Origin: Alcaligenaceae bacterium
GTDB taxonomy: Bacteria > Pseudomonadota > Gammaproteobacteria > Burkholderiales > Burkholderiaceae_B
Assembly (NCBI GenBank): GCA_947379755.1
Contig: CANCOC010000033.1
Coordinates: 1 to 35,383 of the forward strand
Direction: 5' to 3'
DNA length: 35,383 bases
The position numbers and the translations under genes are program-made. The notes under the pieces are model-generated. The model saw only the letters and a program-made list of their open reading frames with translations, was not told the DNA's origin and made no database searches. Of this stretch, positions 9,523 through 22,411 are shown one piece after another; the stretch's first letter is position 1, and each line of letters starts with the position of its first letter.

Positions 9523-9849
9523 ATCTGGCGGTACTTGCCACTTTTCTTGCACTGATATTGATCATTTCTGTTTTTTTTGACCGATTTGTAAGAAAAATTG
9601 ATTTTTTTTGCGCCAAATACGGGCATACCCTGATGTGAATTGTGCCTGGCTCGTGCAGAATGGACTTCAAGCAGGTGAGGGGACAAATGCTCATTAAGAG
9701 CATGCTGGCATGACCGGCAATATAAAAACAGGCAGTGATCAATAAAAGCAAATCGCGCAACGGCTGGCACTCACGTGCTGGCCGTTGTCGCTTGAGCCGG
9801 CTTTGCTGTATCTTGCCTGAAGTGCCTATTTATATACTGGAATAAGGTT
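9523..9849. other. Non-coding gap between icd and the symporter genes
   Basis: This 327-base stretch holds no convincing gene. Two leftward reading frames cross it but look random and lack ribosome sites. It contains a weak hairpin just after icd, A/T-rich runs at 9570-9612, and a longer hairpin at 9758-9787. The promoter of the symporter pair is probably in its right half; no clear -35/-10 pair was found. Confidence 0.6.
9758..9787. other. 13-bp hairpin upstream of the symporter genes
   Basis: CAACGGCTGGCAC pairs with GTGCTGGCCGTTG around a four-base TCAC loop. All 13 positions pair if two G-U wobbles are allowed. No T run follows, so it is not a standard terminator. It lies 68 bases before the symporter start and could be part of the mRNA leader or an operator. 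Confidence 0.45.
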
Positions 9850-9855
9850 GTGTTG

Positions 9856-10110
9856 ATGAAGTTCAGGTCCATGTCTTATTGGCACCGCAATCTCGCTGTG
9901 ATTGCTTTGTTGCTGGCGATCTGGTTCGTTGCCACCTTTTTGCCTGTTTATTTTGCGGTGTATTTGTCAAAAATATTCATCTTTGGCTGGCCTTTTTCTT
10001 TCTGGATGGCGGCCTTTGGTGCTCCGGCACTGTTTCTTGTCATCATCGGTTTGTATGCGTGGCATATGACACGCGAAGATATGCGTGCGCGTCAAAACAA
10101 ACCGGAATAA
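9856..10110 (+). CDS. DUF4212 small subunit of sodium:solute symporter
   Basis: An 84-residue membrane protein with two hydrophobic segments (about 14-38 and 46-68), ending in a charged tail. The YWHRNLAVIALLLAIWFVATF stretch is typical of DUF4212, a small partner encoded directly before SSS-family symporters of the VC_2705 type. An in-frame GTG at 9850 and an ATG at 9871 are possible starts. I prefer ATG 9856 because AAGG lies about 8 bases upstream. Its stop abuts the next gene, so the two are co-translated. Its role in transport is known only by association. Confidence 0.85.
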   Translation: MKFRSMSYWHRNLAVIALLLAIWFVATFLPVYFAVYLSKIFIFGWPFSFWMAAFGAPALFLVIIGLYAWHMTREDMRARQNKPE

Positions 10111-10113
10111 GTG

Positions 10114-12159
10114 ATGTCTTCTGTGACGAACCCATCCCAAACAGCCCTGAATGCCCGCCTGTGGCGTGGCTATGTGCTGTATGCGTTTGGTTTTGTAGTG
10201 CTGATCCTGGTTCTGGCCTTGCTGGAAATCATGGGTCTGGCTCGCCAATGGATTGGCTATGTGTTTTTGCTTGTCACAGTCGTGTTGTATGCCGGGATCG
10301 GAATTTTTTGTCGCACCTCTGACCCGCTTGAGTATTACGTGGCGGGTCGCCGGGTGCCCGCAGTCTATAACGGCATGGCGACGGCGGCCGACTGGATGTC
10401 GGTGGCATCATTTCTGGGGGTGGCTGGCACGCTTTACCTGAGCGGCTACAACGGCCTTGCATACATACTTGGGTGGACCGGAGGGTATGTGCTTGTGGCG
10501 CTCTTTCTGGCGCCTTACTTGCGCAAGTTTGGACGGTTTACGATCCCTGACTTCCTGGGCGCCCGCTTCGGGGGCAACTTACCGCGTTTTGTGGGTGTGT
10601 TGTGCGCAATCCTGTGCTCCTTTACCTATCTGGTGGCGCAAATTTATGGCGTGGGCATCATCACCACGCGCATGACCGGCATTTCGTTTGAGCTGGGCAT
10701 TTTTATCGCTTTGGGCGGCATGCTTGTCTGTTCATTCCTGGGCGGAATGCGCGCTGTGACCTGGACCCAGGTGGCGCAATACATTATTTTGCTGATTGCG
10801 TATCTGGTGCCCGTGATCTGGCTGTCTGTCAAACAAACGGGGCAGCCGATTCCGCAAATTGCGGCGAGTTCAGTTTTGCAGCAAGTGAGTGAGCGCGAGC
10901 GTGAACTCACCTATGATGCGGATGAACGAAGTGTCAGACTGGTCTGGCAGGACCGCGCAAACCTGATGCAGGCCCGTATCGATGGTTTGCCTGATGCACT
11001 TGAGCTGGAATCTAAAAGTCTGCGTCTGCAGTTGTTGCGTGCACGAGCCAATGACGAGTCAATGGTTGAAGTTCGGACACTTGAGCGAGAACTTGCGACC
11101 TATCCGGCTTCTGTAGAAGCGGCACGTACGGCCTGGTCGAGTGCGCGCGATGAGTACCAGGCGCGCGCCTCTCCCCCCCTGGCGCATGCGCAGCCTTTCA
11201 CCACGAAAGCTGCTGAAAATTCGACAGATGTCAGGAATAATTTTCTTGCCCTGATGCTGTGCCTGATGCTGGGAACGGCAGGCCTGCCGCATATTCTCAT
11301 GCGCTCCTTTACGACGCCCTCTGTCAGTGAAGCGCGTAAATCTGTCTTCTGGTCGCTGCTGTTCATTCTGCTGCTGTATATGATGGCGCCTGCCCTGGCG
11401 ATCCTGGTGAAGTATGAGATTTATACCAATCTCGTTGGTATGCACTTTGCAGACTTGCCCACCTGGGTGCATGCCTGGACGGCGGTTGATCGCTCCCTGA
11501 TCGACATCATGGACATTAATCACGATGGCATTGTCCAGCTCTCCGAGATTCATGTCGGCGCCGATGTTGTTGTGCTGGCTGGGCCTGAGATCGGTGGCTT
11601 GCCGTACGTGATTTCAGGACTGGTTGCAGCGGGTGCCCTGGCCGCAGCGCTCTCTACAGCCGATGGCCTGTTGCTCACGCTTTCCAATGCGCTGTCGCAT
11701 GACACTCTGTTCAGAATCGTTTCACCCAAAATGGGTCCTGGACGTCGGGTGATTTTGTCCAAGATCCTGCTGCTGCTCGTTGCGTTTGCCGCTGCCTGGG
11801 TTGCAACCCGAACACCTGCTGATATTCTGTTTTTGGTCGGCGCGGCGTTTTCTTTTGCAGCTTCGGCGTTCTTTCCCGTGCTGGTGATGGGTATTTTCTG
11901 GAAGCGTGCAAATAAATGGGGTGCCACCTTTGGCATGTTGACTGGTCTGGGCACGACCTTCGCTTATATGGTGAACACGCAACCCTGGCTGAGGGAGCTC
12001 GTCCTGGGTGTGCCGCGTAGCATACCCATCGAATTGCTCTGGGGGATCCAGCCGATTGCAGCGGGTATTTTTGGTGCGCCCATGGCTTTTGCCGTGATTG
12101 TGGCGGTTTCTTTGCTGACGCCTCGTCCGGATGCTGCGACGCTGGAGCTGGTTGATTAT

Positions 12160-12177
<18 letters not shown>
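10114..12177 (+). CDS. Sodium:solute symporter, VC_2705 subfamily, with EF-hand-like loop
   Basis: A polytopic inner-membrane transporter of 687 residues, distantly related to the acetate permease ActP, expected to couple Na+ entry to uptake of a small organic solute. Recognisable SSS motifs include YYVAGRRVPAVYNGMATAAD, the LGARFGG loop and the late PYVISGLVAAGALAAALSTADGLLL helix. Residues 250-373 form a long charged, mostly helical insertion between membrane helices, rich in Glu/Arg and possibly coiled coil. Residues 467-478 read D-I-N-H-D-G-I-V-Q-L-S-E, a canonical calcium EF-hand loop pattern. A GTG at 10111 is an alternative start. The stop overlaps the convergent Smr gene by 18 bases. 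The substrate is unknown. Confidence 0.9.
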
Positions 12178-13816
<1,639 letters not shown>

Positions 13817-13838
13817 CTAGGTTAAGCTCCAAATTATA

Positions 13839-16226
13839 ATGTCTCTTATGCCTCGACTTTCTGCTGCCACAACGCGCCCTTCGCGCACGACCCGAAACAC
13901 CCGTAACGGGCCTTCTGCGTTACAAACCCGGCTTGTCTATCTCCTGCGTGAAGCCCGCTGGATACTGTTTGCCGCCCTTGCTGCCTGGCTCACGCTGGTG
14001 CTGTTTACCTGGAGCCCGACCGATCCTGGGTGGTCCCACTCCTCACGCACTGAGCTGCTGCATAATCGCGGCGGCCTGATTGGGGCCTATCTGGCCGATA
14101 TTCTGCTATACCTGTTCGGCTTTTCAGCCTGGTGGTGGGTCGTATTGCTGCTGCACCGCGTACGGGCAGGTTATCTGCGCCTTGCCAACCAGATTCGTGC
14201 CCGGGGTGAACCTGAAACCCTTGCACGCGTGCAATGGGAGCAAGGTATTGGCTTTTTCATGGCATTACTCGGTTCAATCGGACTGGAATCCTATCGCCTG
14301 AGTTCATTTGGCACATTGTTGCCCAGCCGCACAGACATCTCTAGCGGCGCCGGTGGGGTCATCGGACAGACCTGGTCAGCATTTCTTGGTCAGGCGGTCG
14401 GTTTTTCCCTGAGCAGTATGATTTTGCTCAGTCTGATCTGCATTGGAATCAGTCTGTTTTTTGGTTTTTCCTGGCTCGATATCGCTGAGCGCGTTGGTGG
14501 CTGGCTTGAAGTGGTCATGCTCAAGCTTAAAGACCTCCGCGGTGCCCGACAGGATCGCCGTGCGGGCGAAGTCGCCAAAGCCGTTCGGCACGAACAGGTC
14601 GAGGCTAAGCACGAGAAAATCGTGCTCAATGAGCATACCGTGCGGATCGAACCTGCGATCGTTGCCGTAGTCAAGTCTGAGCGTGTACAAAAAGAAAAAC
14701 AGCAAACGCTGTTCACCGAGCCTTCAAGCTCAAGTTCAGGTCGTTTGCCCGAATTGAGTCTGCTTGACCCTGCGCCGCCTGCTTTCGAAACAGTTTCGGA
14801 CGAGACCATCGAGTTCACCTCGCGTCTGATTGAAAAAAAGCTCGCCGATTTTGGTGTCGAAGTCCGAGTGGTCGCCGCTCAGGCAGGCCCCGTGATTACG
14901 CGATACGAAATCGAACCTGCTACGGGTGTCAAGGGCAGTCAGATCGTTAATCTGGCCAAGGACCTCGCGCGTGCGCTGAGTCTGGTGAGTATCCGGGTAG
15001 TTGAGACCATCCCGGGCAAAAATCTGATGGGGTTTGAATTGCCCAACCCGCGTCGCCAGATGGTCAAGCTCTCCGAAATTCTTGGTTCGCAAACCTATCA
15101 TTCCAGTCACTCCGTTGTCACCATGGCGCTGGGCAAGGATATTGCAGGCAATCCTGTTGTGGCTGATCTGGCCAAGATGCCCCATTTGCTGGTCGCTGGT
15201 ACAACGGGCTCAGGCAAGTCAGTCGGGATCAATGCAATGATTCTGTCGCTCCTCTACAAGGCGGATGCCAGTCAGACACGCTTGATCCTGATTGATCCAA
15301 AAATGCTCGAAATGAGTGTCTATGAAGGCATCCCGCATCTGCTGGCTCCGGTAGTGACCGATATGCGTCAGGCTGCCAATGCGCTGAACTGGTGTGTCGG
15401 CGAAATGGAAAAGCGCTATCGCCTGATGAGCAAGATGGGGGTGCGTAACCTGACAGGCTTTAACACTAAGATCCGCGATGCAATCAAACGCGAGGAACCC
15501 ATTCCCAATCCGTTTTCGCTCACACCGGATGCCCCTGAACCGCTTAAGGAGTTGCCGACGATTGTGGTGGTCATCGACGAGCTGGCCGACCTGATGATGG
15601 TTGTCGGTAAAAAGATCGAAGAACTCATCGCGCGTCTGGCACAAAAAGCACGGGCGGCGGGTATCCACCTGATTCTGGCTACCCAGCGTCCGAGCGTGGA
15701 TGTGATTACCGGTCTGATCAAGGCCAATATTCCCACACGGATTGCATTTCAGGTGTCATCCAAGATTGACTCAAGGACGATTCTGGATCAGATGGGCGCT
15801 GAAGCCCTGCTGGGTATGGGCGATATGCTCTATATGCCACCGGGCACAGGTTTGCCCGTGCGTGTCCATGGTGCCTTTGTATCTGACGAAGAGGTCCACC
15901 GCGTGGTGGAATCATTGAAATCACAAGGCGAGCCCGATTACATTGACGGTTTGCTTGAGGGCAATTCTGAAGGCGAGACCGGAGAGGGGGTCAGTAGCGT
16001 GACCGGCATGGCGGACGCTGAGTCGGATCCGATGTATGACCAGGCTGTAGAAATTGTGCTCAAACACCGTCGCGCCTCGATCTCACTTGTGCAGCGTCAT
16101 TTGCGCATTGGGTACAACCGTGCTGCGCGCCTGCTGGAGCAAATGGAAAACTCCGGGCTGGTCTCAAAGATGCAATCAAATGGCAACCGCGAAATCCTTG
16201 CCCCGAATGTGCAGCTCGAAGAGTGA
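13839..16226 (+). CDS. ftsK: DNA translocase FtsK
   Basis: Septum-located DNA pump that segregates chromosome termini and activates XerCD at division. The 795 residues include an N-terminal membrane region (about 35-220, roughly four helices), a short charged linker, the RecA-like motor with Walker A GTTGSGKS at 454-461 and Walker [14 protein letters not shown], and the C-terminal winged-helix gamma domain (about 725-795, [11 protein letters not shown] to GNREIL) that reads KOPS sequences. The linker is short, as in the FtsK/SpoIIIE size class. ATG 13839 or ATG 13848 could be the start; neither has a ribosome site. It overlaps or abuts lolA. Confidence 0.96.
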   Translation: MSLMPRLSAATTRPSRTTRNTRNGPSALQTRLVYLLREARWILFAALAAWLTLVLFTWSPTDPGWSHSSRTELLHNRGGLIGAYLADILLYLFGFSAWWWVVLLLHRVRAGYLRLANQIRARGEPETLARVQWEQGIGFFMALLGSIGLESYRLSSFGTLLPSRTDISSGAGGVIGQTWSAFLGQAVGFSLSSMILLSLICIGISLFFGFSWLDIAERVGGWLEVVMLKLKDLRGARQDRRAGEVAKAVRHEQVEAKHEKIVLNEHTVRIEPAIVAVVKSERVQKEKQQTLFTEPSSSSSGRLPELSLLDPAPPAFETVSDETIEFTSRLIEKKLADFGVEVRVVAAQAGPVITRYEIEPATGVKGSQIVNLAKDLARALSLVSIRVVETIPGKNLMGFELPNPRRQMVKLSEILGSQTYHSSHSVVTMALGKDIAGNPVVADLAKMPHLLVAGTTGSGKSVGINAMILSLLYKADASQTRLILIDPKMLEMSVYEGIPHLLAPVVTDMRQAANALNWCVGEMEKRYRLMSKMGVRNLTGFNTKIRDAIKREEPIPNPFSLTPDAPEPLKELPTIVVVIDELADLMMVVGKKIEELIARLAQKARAAGIHLILATQRPSVDVITGLIKANIPTRIAFQVSSKIDSRTILDQMGAEALLGMGDMLYMPPGTGLPVRVHGAFVSDEEVHRVVESLKSQGEPDYIDGLLEGNSEGETGEGVSSVTGMADAESDPMYDQAVEIVLKHRRASISLVQRHLRIGYNRAARLLEQMENSGLVSKMQSNGNREILAPNVQLEE

Positions 16227-16231
16227 TCCCT

Positions 16232-16894
16232 ATGCTGAAAAAATATCTGACTGCTTTTCCCGTTGCCCGCAGCCTGTCCATGCTGGCGTTGAGCGTTGTC
16301 TGCATGCTGGGTGGGCCAGGTTTTGCCCGTGCAGCAAGCGCACAGGAGCAGTTGCGCAGCTTTGTCGAGCAAGTCAAAACTGCGACCGGTACTTTTGTCC
16401 AGTACACGGTTGGCCCGCAAGGACAGACACGGCCGCCACAAAGTGGGCAGTTTTCCTTCCAGCGCCCCGGTCGATTCAAATGGGATGTCGTTAAACCTTA
16501 CGCTCAGCAGATTGTTTCTGATGGCAAGCAGGTTTTTCAGCTGGATCCGGATTTGAATCAGGTCACCGTGCGCAATGTGGATCAGGCGATTGGTGCCTCT
16601 CCTGCAGCCATCCTGTTTGGTTCAGTTTCGCTGGAGCAGGCTTTCACCGTGACGCCGATGCCTGAACGCGATGGCATGTCCTGGCTGCGTGCAAAGCCTC
16701 GCGCAGGCGAGGCAGGCTTTACGCATCTTGAATTGGGAATGCGTGATAGTTTGCCTGTGCGCATCGTGTTGCTTGATGCCTTTGGTCAGACGACGCGGGT
16801 TGAATTGTCGGATATGGTGCGTAACCCTCCGCTGCCTGCCGCGACCTTTGTGTTTGTCGCGCCCACCGGTGCCGACGTTGTCCGCATGCAATAA
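16232..16894 (+). CDS. lolA: Outer-membrane lipoprotein carrier protein LolA
   Basis: Periplasmic chaperone that takes lipoproteins from the LolCDE exporter to LolB at the outer membrane. The 220 residues comprise a signal peptide (about 1-34, ending GFARA-AS), then the LolA beta-barrel pattern with [28 protein letters not shown] and a conserved [10 protein letters not shown] strand. The start could be GTG 16223, overlapping the ftsK stop, or ATG 16232. I prefer the ATG because GAAGAG lies at good spacing and the signal peptide begins there. It is flanked by ftsK and rarA, a common order in Burkholderiales. Confidence 0.93.
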   Translation: MLKKYLTAFPVARSLSMLALSVVCMLGGPGFARAASAQEQLRSFVEQVKTATGTFVQYTVGPQGQTRPPQSGQFSFQRPGRFKWDVVKPYAQQIVSDGKQVFQLDPDLNQVTVRNVDQAIGASPAAILFGSVSLEQAFTVTPMPERDGMSWLRAKPRAGEAGFTHLELGMRDSLPVRIVLLDAFGQTTRVELSDMVRNPPLPAATFVFVAPTGADVVRMQ

Positions 16895-16900
16895 CCGTTT

Positions 16901-18232
16901 ATGTCAGACCTGTTTAAAACCTCACCCATTCCACCTCTTGCCGAGTTGCTCAGGCCGGATACGCTTGACGATGTGATCGGGCAGCGCCACCTTCTGGGTC
17001 CCGGCAAGCCCCTGCGCGTAGCGTTTGAGTCCGGTCGGCCGCACTCGATGATCCTGTGGGGACCGCCCGGTGTTGGCAAGACGACGCTGGCACGATTAAC
17101 CGCCCATGCTTTTGACTGTGCTTTCATTGCCATCTCTGCTGTATTTGCCGGTGTCAAAGAAATCCGTGCCGCCATGGAAGAAGCTCAGCATACGCTGAAC
17201 CAGCATCAGCGAAGAACGTTGTTGTTCGTGGACGAAATTCACCGGTTCAACAAAGCGCAGCAAGATGCATTACTGCCTTTTGTGGAGTCTGGCCTGGTCA
17301 CCTTTATCGGTGCGACGACAGAAAACCCTTCTTTCGAAGTCAACTCCGCACTGTTGTCCCGTGCGCAGGTGTATGTGCTCGAGTCGCTCAACGAAGATGA
17401 GATGCGTGAGTTGCTGGTCCGGGCTCAGCGCAAGGTGTTGTCTGAGCTGACGTTCGAAGAGGCCGCGCTCGACACCCTGATCGGTTATGCCGATGGCGAT
17501 GCACGACGCTTTTTGAACTTGCTCGAACAAGCGGGTACCGCGGCGCAGGCTTCCCATACACAGCATGTTGATACAGCACTGGTTGAAAATGCATTGAGCA
17601 TGAACGCGCGCCGGTTTGATAAGGGCGGCGATAATTTTTATGATCAGATCTCGGCATTGCACAAATCGGTGCGCGGATCGAACCCTGATGCTGCGTTGTA
17701 CTGGCTGACGCGTATGCTCGATGGTGGCGCCGATCCAAAGTATCTGGCCCGGCGCATTGTGCGCATGGCCTGGGAAGACATTGGCCTGGCGGATCCGCGC
17801 GCCATGCAAATTGCCAACGATGCAGCCCTGACCTATGAGCGTCTGGGCTCGCCCGAGGGTGAGCTCGCATTGGCGCAGGCAACCATTTATCTGGCGATTG
17901 CCGCTAAAAGTAATGCTGGCTACATGGCGTATAACCAGGCAGTGGCTTTCATCAAACAGGATCGGTCACGTCCGGTACCAGTGCATCTGCGCAATGCCCC
18001 GACCAAACTGATGAAAGAACTCGGGTATGGGCATGCCTATCGTTATGCTCATGATGAACCTGAGGCGTATGCAGCAGGTGAAACCTACTTGCCAGAGGGC
18101 ATGCGCGAACCCGACTGGTATCAGCCAGTGCAACGGGGTCTGGAAACTAAAATCTCTGAAAAACTGTCGCATCTGCGTGAGCTGGATCGCCAGGCGCGCA
18201 AGCGCTCCAAGCGCGACGGTGACCCTTCGTGA
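16901..18232 (+). CDS. rarA: Replication-associated recombination protein RarA (MgsA)
   Basis: AAA+ ATPase of the clamp-loader-like RarA/WRNIP1 family that acts at stalled replication forks. The 443 residues show Walker A GPPGVGKT at 54-61, Walker [20 protein letters not shown], sensor 1 [18 protein letters not shown], and the C-terminal tetramerisation region with [22 protein letters not shown]. The length is normal. It starts 6 bases after lolA and its stop overlaps a 40-codon frame, consistent with one ftsK-lolA-rarA transcript. Confidence 0.95.
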   Translation: MSDLFKTSPIPPLAELLRPDTLDDVIGQRHLLGPGKPLRVAFESGRPHSMILWGPPGVGKTTLARLTAHAFDCAFIAISAVFAGVKEIRAAMEEAQHTLNQHQRRTLLFVDEIHRFNKAQQDALLPFVESGLVTFIGATTENPSFEVNSALLSRAQVYVLESLNEDEMRELLVRAQRKVLSELTFEEAALDTLIGYADGDARRFLNLLEQAGTAAQASHTQHVDTALVENALSMNARRFDKGGDNFYDQISALHKSVRGSNPDAALYWLTRMLDGGADPKYLARRIVRMAWEDIGLADPRAMQIANDAALTYERLGSPEGELALAQATIYLAIAAKSNAGYMAYNQAVAFIKQDRSRPVPVHLRNAPTKLMKELGYGHAYRYAHDEPEAYAAGETYLPEGMREPDWYQPVQRGLETKISEKLSHLRELDRQARKRSKRDGDPS

Positions 18233-18351
18233 CACCGCCACAATCTGGCGCACGACTCAAGGCCGTGCTTTGGCTGGGCGCAATCTGGCTGGCCAGTGTT
18301 GCCGCTCTGGGTGTGGTTGCGTGGCTGCTGCGCTGGCTGATTCGTTCTTAG
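18229..18351 (+). CDS. Small single-pass membrane peptide between rarA and serS
   Basis: A 40-codon frame begins with GTG at 18229, overlapping the rarA stop in a GTGA junction that suggests coupled translation. The product starts [11 protein letters not shown], then has one hydrophobic helix of about 21 residues (VLWLGAIWLASVAALGVVAWL) and ends LRWLIRS. It carries four Trp and positive charges at both ends. I know no family for it. Support is the junction, the clean membrane helix and its filling most of the rarA-serS gap. It is not proven to be translated. Confidence 0.55.
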   Translation: MTPPQSGARLKAVLWLGAIWLASVAALGVVAWLLRWLIRS

Positions 18352-18384
18352 TTGGGCTGGCGGCTACAATATTTACTTCCATAA

Positions 18385-19743
<1,359 letters not shown>

Positions 19744-19754
19744 GTCAGAGCGGG

Positions 19755-19769
19755 CTGACTTGCGGTCAG
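19755..19769. terminator. Possible weak terminator between serS and the Gly-rich gene
   Basis: A five-base stem CTGAC/GTCAG with a five-base loop lies between two convergent genes, followed only by a short A/T stretch. It is weak and may not act alone. Confidence 0.3.
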
Positions 19770-19770
19770 A

Positions 19771-20193
19771 TTAATGACCGTAATAGCCACCGCGGTTGTG
19801 GCCGTTGTGGTTGCCCTGCCTGTAGCCATTGGCGTAACCGTTGTAGTAGCCGCCGTGACCGCCGTAATAGCCACCATGGCCGCCGTAATAGCCGCGTCCG
19901 CCGTAACCACGGCCACCGCTGCCGGCCGCGATCAACGCTGCGCCACCCAGAATGACGCCGGCCGCGACGATTGCGGGCGTGTAGTCAGTCTGCGCAACAT
20001 AAGCTGGCTGAGCAACATAAGCTGGTTGTTGAACATAGACGGGCGGGGGAGCTGCGTAAACAGGCTGTTGCTGCACATAAACTGGGGCAGGTGCAACGAC
20101 AACGGGGTAACCTGCTCCTACGACCCAGGCGTTTGCGCTGGCAGTGAGCGTCAGTCCAATAAGAGCAGATGCAGTGATCAGAAGTTTTCTCAT
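19771..20193 (-). CDS. Exported Gly/Tyr/His-rich repeat protein
   Basis: A 140-residue protein of unknown function. In order: a signal peptide (1-22, cleavage near ANA-W), a Pro/Val/Tyr-rich segment with PVYV and PAYVAQ repeats (about 30-68), a hydrophobic segment (about 74-91), and a Gly/Tyr/His/Asn-rich tail (93-140) with a duplicated GGHGGYY unit. The ATG at 20193 has a GGAG ribosome site about 9 bases upstream and starts the signal peptide. Longer in-frame starts are not supported. Similar low-complexity exported proteins are common in proteobacteria. A cell-surface or metal-binding role for the His-rich tail is speculative. Confidence 0.75.
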   Translation of the reverse strand: MRKLLITASALIGLTLTASANAWVVGAGYPVVVAPAPVYVQQQPVYAAPPPVYVQQPAYVAQPAYVAQTDYTPAIVAAGVILGGAALIAAGSGGRGYGGRGYYGGHGGYYGGHGGYYNGYANGYRQGNHNGHNRGGYYGH

Positions 20194-20352
20194 GTCATTC
20201 TCCGGTGGGGGTGCGTCAAGATGACGTTCTCCCATGACTTTTATTCTAAGTGCATCATCGACCGAATAGTTAAGCCTCACATGCGTAAGCTGTTTCAACA
20301 GATTTCAATAGATTTCATTTATAGTCCAAGCTGATCATTTCAAGTGTTCCTG

Positions 20353-21246
20353 ATGCGCAGCTCAACCCTGGGTTTTCTCATGTTGCCGCCCCTTCTGTGG
20401 GCGAGCAACGCTATTGTCGGACGACTGGCTGCGGGTGCAATCCCTCCGATTACGCTGAACTTCCTGCGCTGGGTCGTTGCCATACTGATTTTGTTGCCTT
20501 TTGTTGCGGGCCGGCTCAGGCAGGATTGGGATCTGATTAAAAAACACTGGGTATTGTTTGCGGTCACTGGGTTTTTGAGTACGACTTGCTACAACGCACT
20601 GCAGTATCTCGCATTGAACACTTCGAGTCCGATCAATATCTCCCTGATCACGGCCTCGGGTCCGATTTTCACACTATTGGTCGGTCGTGCATTTTTCAAG
20701 GCCCCGATTGGTCGTGCAGCCGCTCTGGGCGCCTTGGTTTCACTGTTAGGTGTTGCCTGGGTGCTCCTGCGGGGGGATCTCGATAATTTTGTACGGATTT
20801 CTTTTGTGTCGGGTGATCTGTTCATGCTCCTGGCGATTGGCCTCTGGAGTCTCTATACCTGGTTGTTACGTGACCGCCCTGCGGCCATGTCAGGCCACAG
20901 TGTCCTCGCAGTGCAAATTATCTGGGGGATCTTGCTGGCAATGCCGATGGTGCTGGCAGAAATGCTCTGGGGCGGCTATGCCCCGATTGTCTGGACTCCG
21001 ACAGTCATCAGTATCATTTTGTACGTCGCACTTGGACCTGCTCTGCTAGGCTACCTCTGCTGGCAGCAGGCTGTTGCACGGACAGGTTCACAGTTGCCGA
21101 TGTTTTTTTTGAATCTGACGCCTGTCTTTGCGGCGCTGATGTCGGTGTTACTGTTGGGTGAGTTCCCGGAGACTTATCACGTGATCGGGTTGGCATTAAT
21201 TGTTCTTGGTATTGGTCTGGCGAATCGCTCTGGTAAAAAAATCTGA
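20353..21246 (+). CDS. EamA/DMT-superfamily transporter
   Basis: A 297-residue inner-membrane protein with ten predicted helices in two EamA repeats. Family cues are the start LPPLLWASNAIVGRLAAGAIPPITLNF, the first-repeat end LGALVSLLGVAWVLLRGD, and the second-repeat end LTPVFAALMSVLLLGEFPETYHVIGLALIVLGIGLANR. Such proteins usually export small metabolites or amino acids; the substrate is not predictable. A GTG at 20344 is an alternative start. The next gene follows within about 30 bases. Confidence 0.9.
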   Translation: MRSSTLGFLMLPPLLWASNAIVGRLAAGAIPPITLNFLRWVVAILILLPFVAGRLRQDWDLIKKHWVLFAVTGFLSTTCYNALQYLALNTSSPINISLITASGPIFTLLVGRAFFKAPIGRAAALGALVSLLGVAWVLLRGDLDNFVRISFVSGDLFMLLAIGLWSLYTWLLRDRPAAMSGHSVLAVQIIWGILLAMPMVLAEMLWGGYAPIVWTPTVISIILYVALGPALLGYLCWQQAVARTGSQLPMFFLNLTPVFAALMSVLLLGEFPETYHVIGLALIVLGIGLANRSGKKI

Positions 21247-21274
21247 GCGAATGCAACTGTTTTTTAGGATGCGT

Positions 21275-22345
21275 ATGTTGATGCGGTATATGTTGAATAT
21301 CAGTGCAAAAGTGCTGCTGGCTGCAGCCGTATTTTCTTTTTCTGCTTCAGGTATTGCACAGGAAAAACCGGGCCGGTATTTGCCGCAGGCCGGACAAACC
21401 ACACCCGTATTTCCATTTTTGCAGGGTGCAAATAAGGAGCAGGCTGATGCAGCCTGGCATTTCTATCAAAAAAACATGGGTCAGCCCATGTCTAAATGGT
21501 CGAAGGCTGAAATCCATTTCGGTGGCAAGGGTGCCGTGTTTTACCCATTCTCCGGGCCAGATTTTGTGACCGTTTCGCAACTCTATCCCCATGCAGATCG
21601 ATACGTGATGGTTGCCATGCAACAGGCGGGTGAGCCGGCCTCGCTGGCCAAAATGTCTGCAGCCCGCGCGCAGAGCTTCCAGACAAAATTTTTGCGTGAA
21701 TGGATGAAGTTCAGTCGGTTAGGGTTCTTTCGCACCGATGATTTAAATCAGGACCTGACTGATCAGCAGGCCAAGATCGGTGTCACAACGATTCTGATTA
21801 CGTTTGCCCTGTATTCCGGTTATGACGTCAATGAGGTCTATCCCATTGCTCTGGATTCGCAGTCGGGACAATACGTCAAGACAGAAGGTGGCTGGAAGTC
21901 TGTCCGGCTGATGCTCAGCAAAGACGGCAAGCCTGTGACGCTGGATTATGTCAGCGTCAACCTGTCAGATTCTTATCTGAATCAGGATGCCGCCATGCGA
22001 ACCTGGCTCGACCAGCAATCGCATCATCCCATCCTTCTTAAAGCAGCTTCCCATTTGTTGCAGGAGTCATATTTTTCAGTGCTGCGCGACATGCTGGTGG
22101 CAAATGCCACGATGGTTGTGCAGGATGAGACGGGACTGAATTACACCGAACTGTCGAAAATCGGCACCGTTGATCTGTACGGTGGATTTTTATATCCGCA
22201 TGAGTTGTTCAACCGCAAAAAGCAAGAGTCACTCGCCCGGGCATATAAAGAATCCAAAAACGTAAAACCTTTGCCTTTTGCTTTTAGCTATAACAAAACC
22301 TCAGAGCGTCGTAGTTTGCAGATCGTACGCAAAACATCCAACTGA
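21275..22345 (+). CDS. Exported protein of unknown function
   Basis: A 356-residue protein I do not recognise. It has a signal peptide (hydrophobic NISAKVLLAAAVFSFSASG, cleavage near IAQ) and a soluble remainder rich in aromatic and charged residues, with motifs such as NKEQADAAWHFYQKNMGQPM, HFGGKGAVFYPFSGPDF and a basic C-terminus. No cysteine pairs, lipobox or catalytic motif stands out. Several ATGs are possible (21251, 21269, 21275, 21281); AGGA at 21266-21269 best fits 21275 or 21281. It lies just after the DMT exporter on the same strand, so co-expression is plausible. Confidence 0.7.
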   Translation: MLMRYMLNISAKVLLAAAVFSFSASGIAQEKPGRYLPQAGQTTPVFPFLQGANKEQADAAWHFYQKNMGQPMSKWSKAEIHFGGKGAVFYPFSGPDFVTVSQLYPHADRYVMVAMQQAGEPASLAKMSAARAQSFQTKFLREWMKFSRLGFFRTDDLNQDLTDQQAKIGVTTILITFALYSGYDVNEVYPIALDSQSGQYVKTEGGWKSVRLMLSKDGKPVTLDYVSVNLSDSYLNQDAAMRTWLDQQSHHPILLKAASHLLQESYFSVLRDMLVANATMVVQDETGLNYTELSKIGTVDLYGGFLYPHELFNRKKQESLARAYKESKNVKPLPFAFSYNKTSERRSLQIVRKTSN

Positions 22346-22411
22346 CAGCATGCTGGGTACTGGGTGCCGGCCGCTTGCAGGACCCAGGCCTTCGCCCATG
22401 ACGGTGCCGCG

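Noticed and set aside
9402-9770. Leftward reading frames of 110-122 codons after icd
   Set aside because: They overlap the icd end, lack ribosome sites and have random composition; treated as non-coding.
19790-20080. Short DNA repeats resembling a CRISPR array
   Set aside because: The repeats follow codon phase of a Gly/Pro-rich protein, have no constant spacer length, and no cas genes are nearby.
22346-22411. Small palindromes (CAGCATGCTG, GCGTTAACGC) between convergent genes
   Set aside because: They are short, lack T runs and are of a size expected by chance; no function is claimed.
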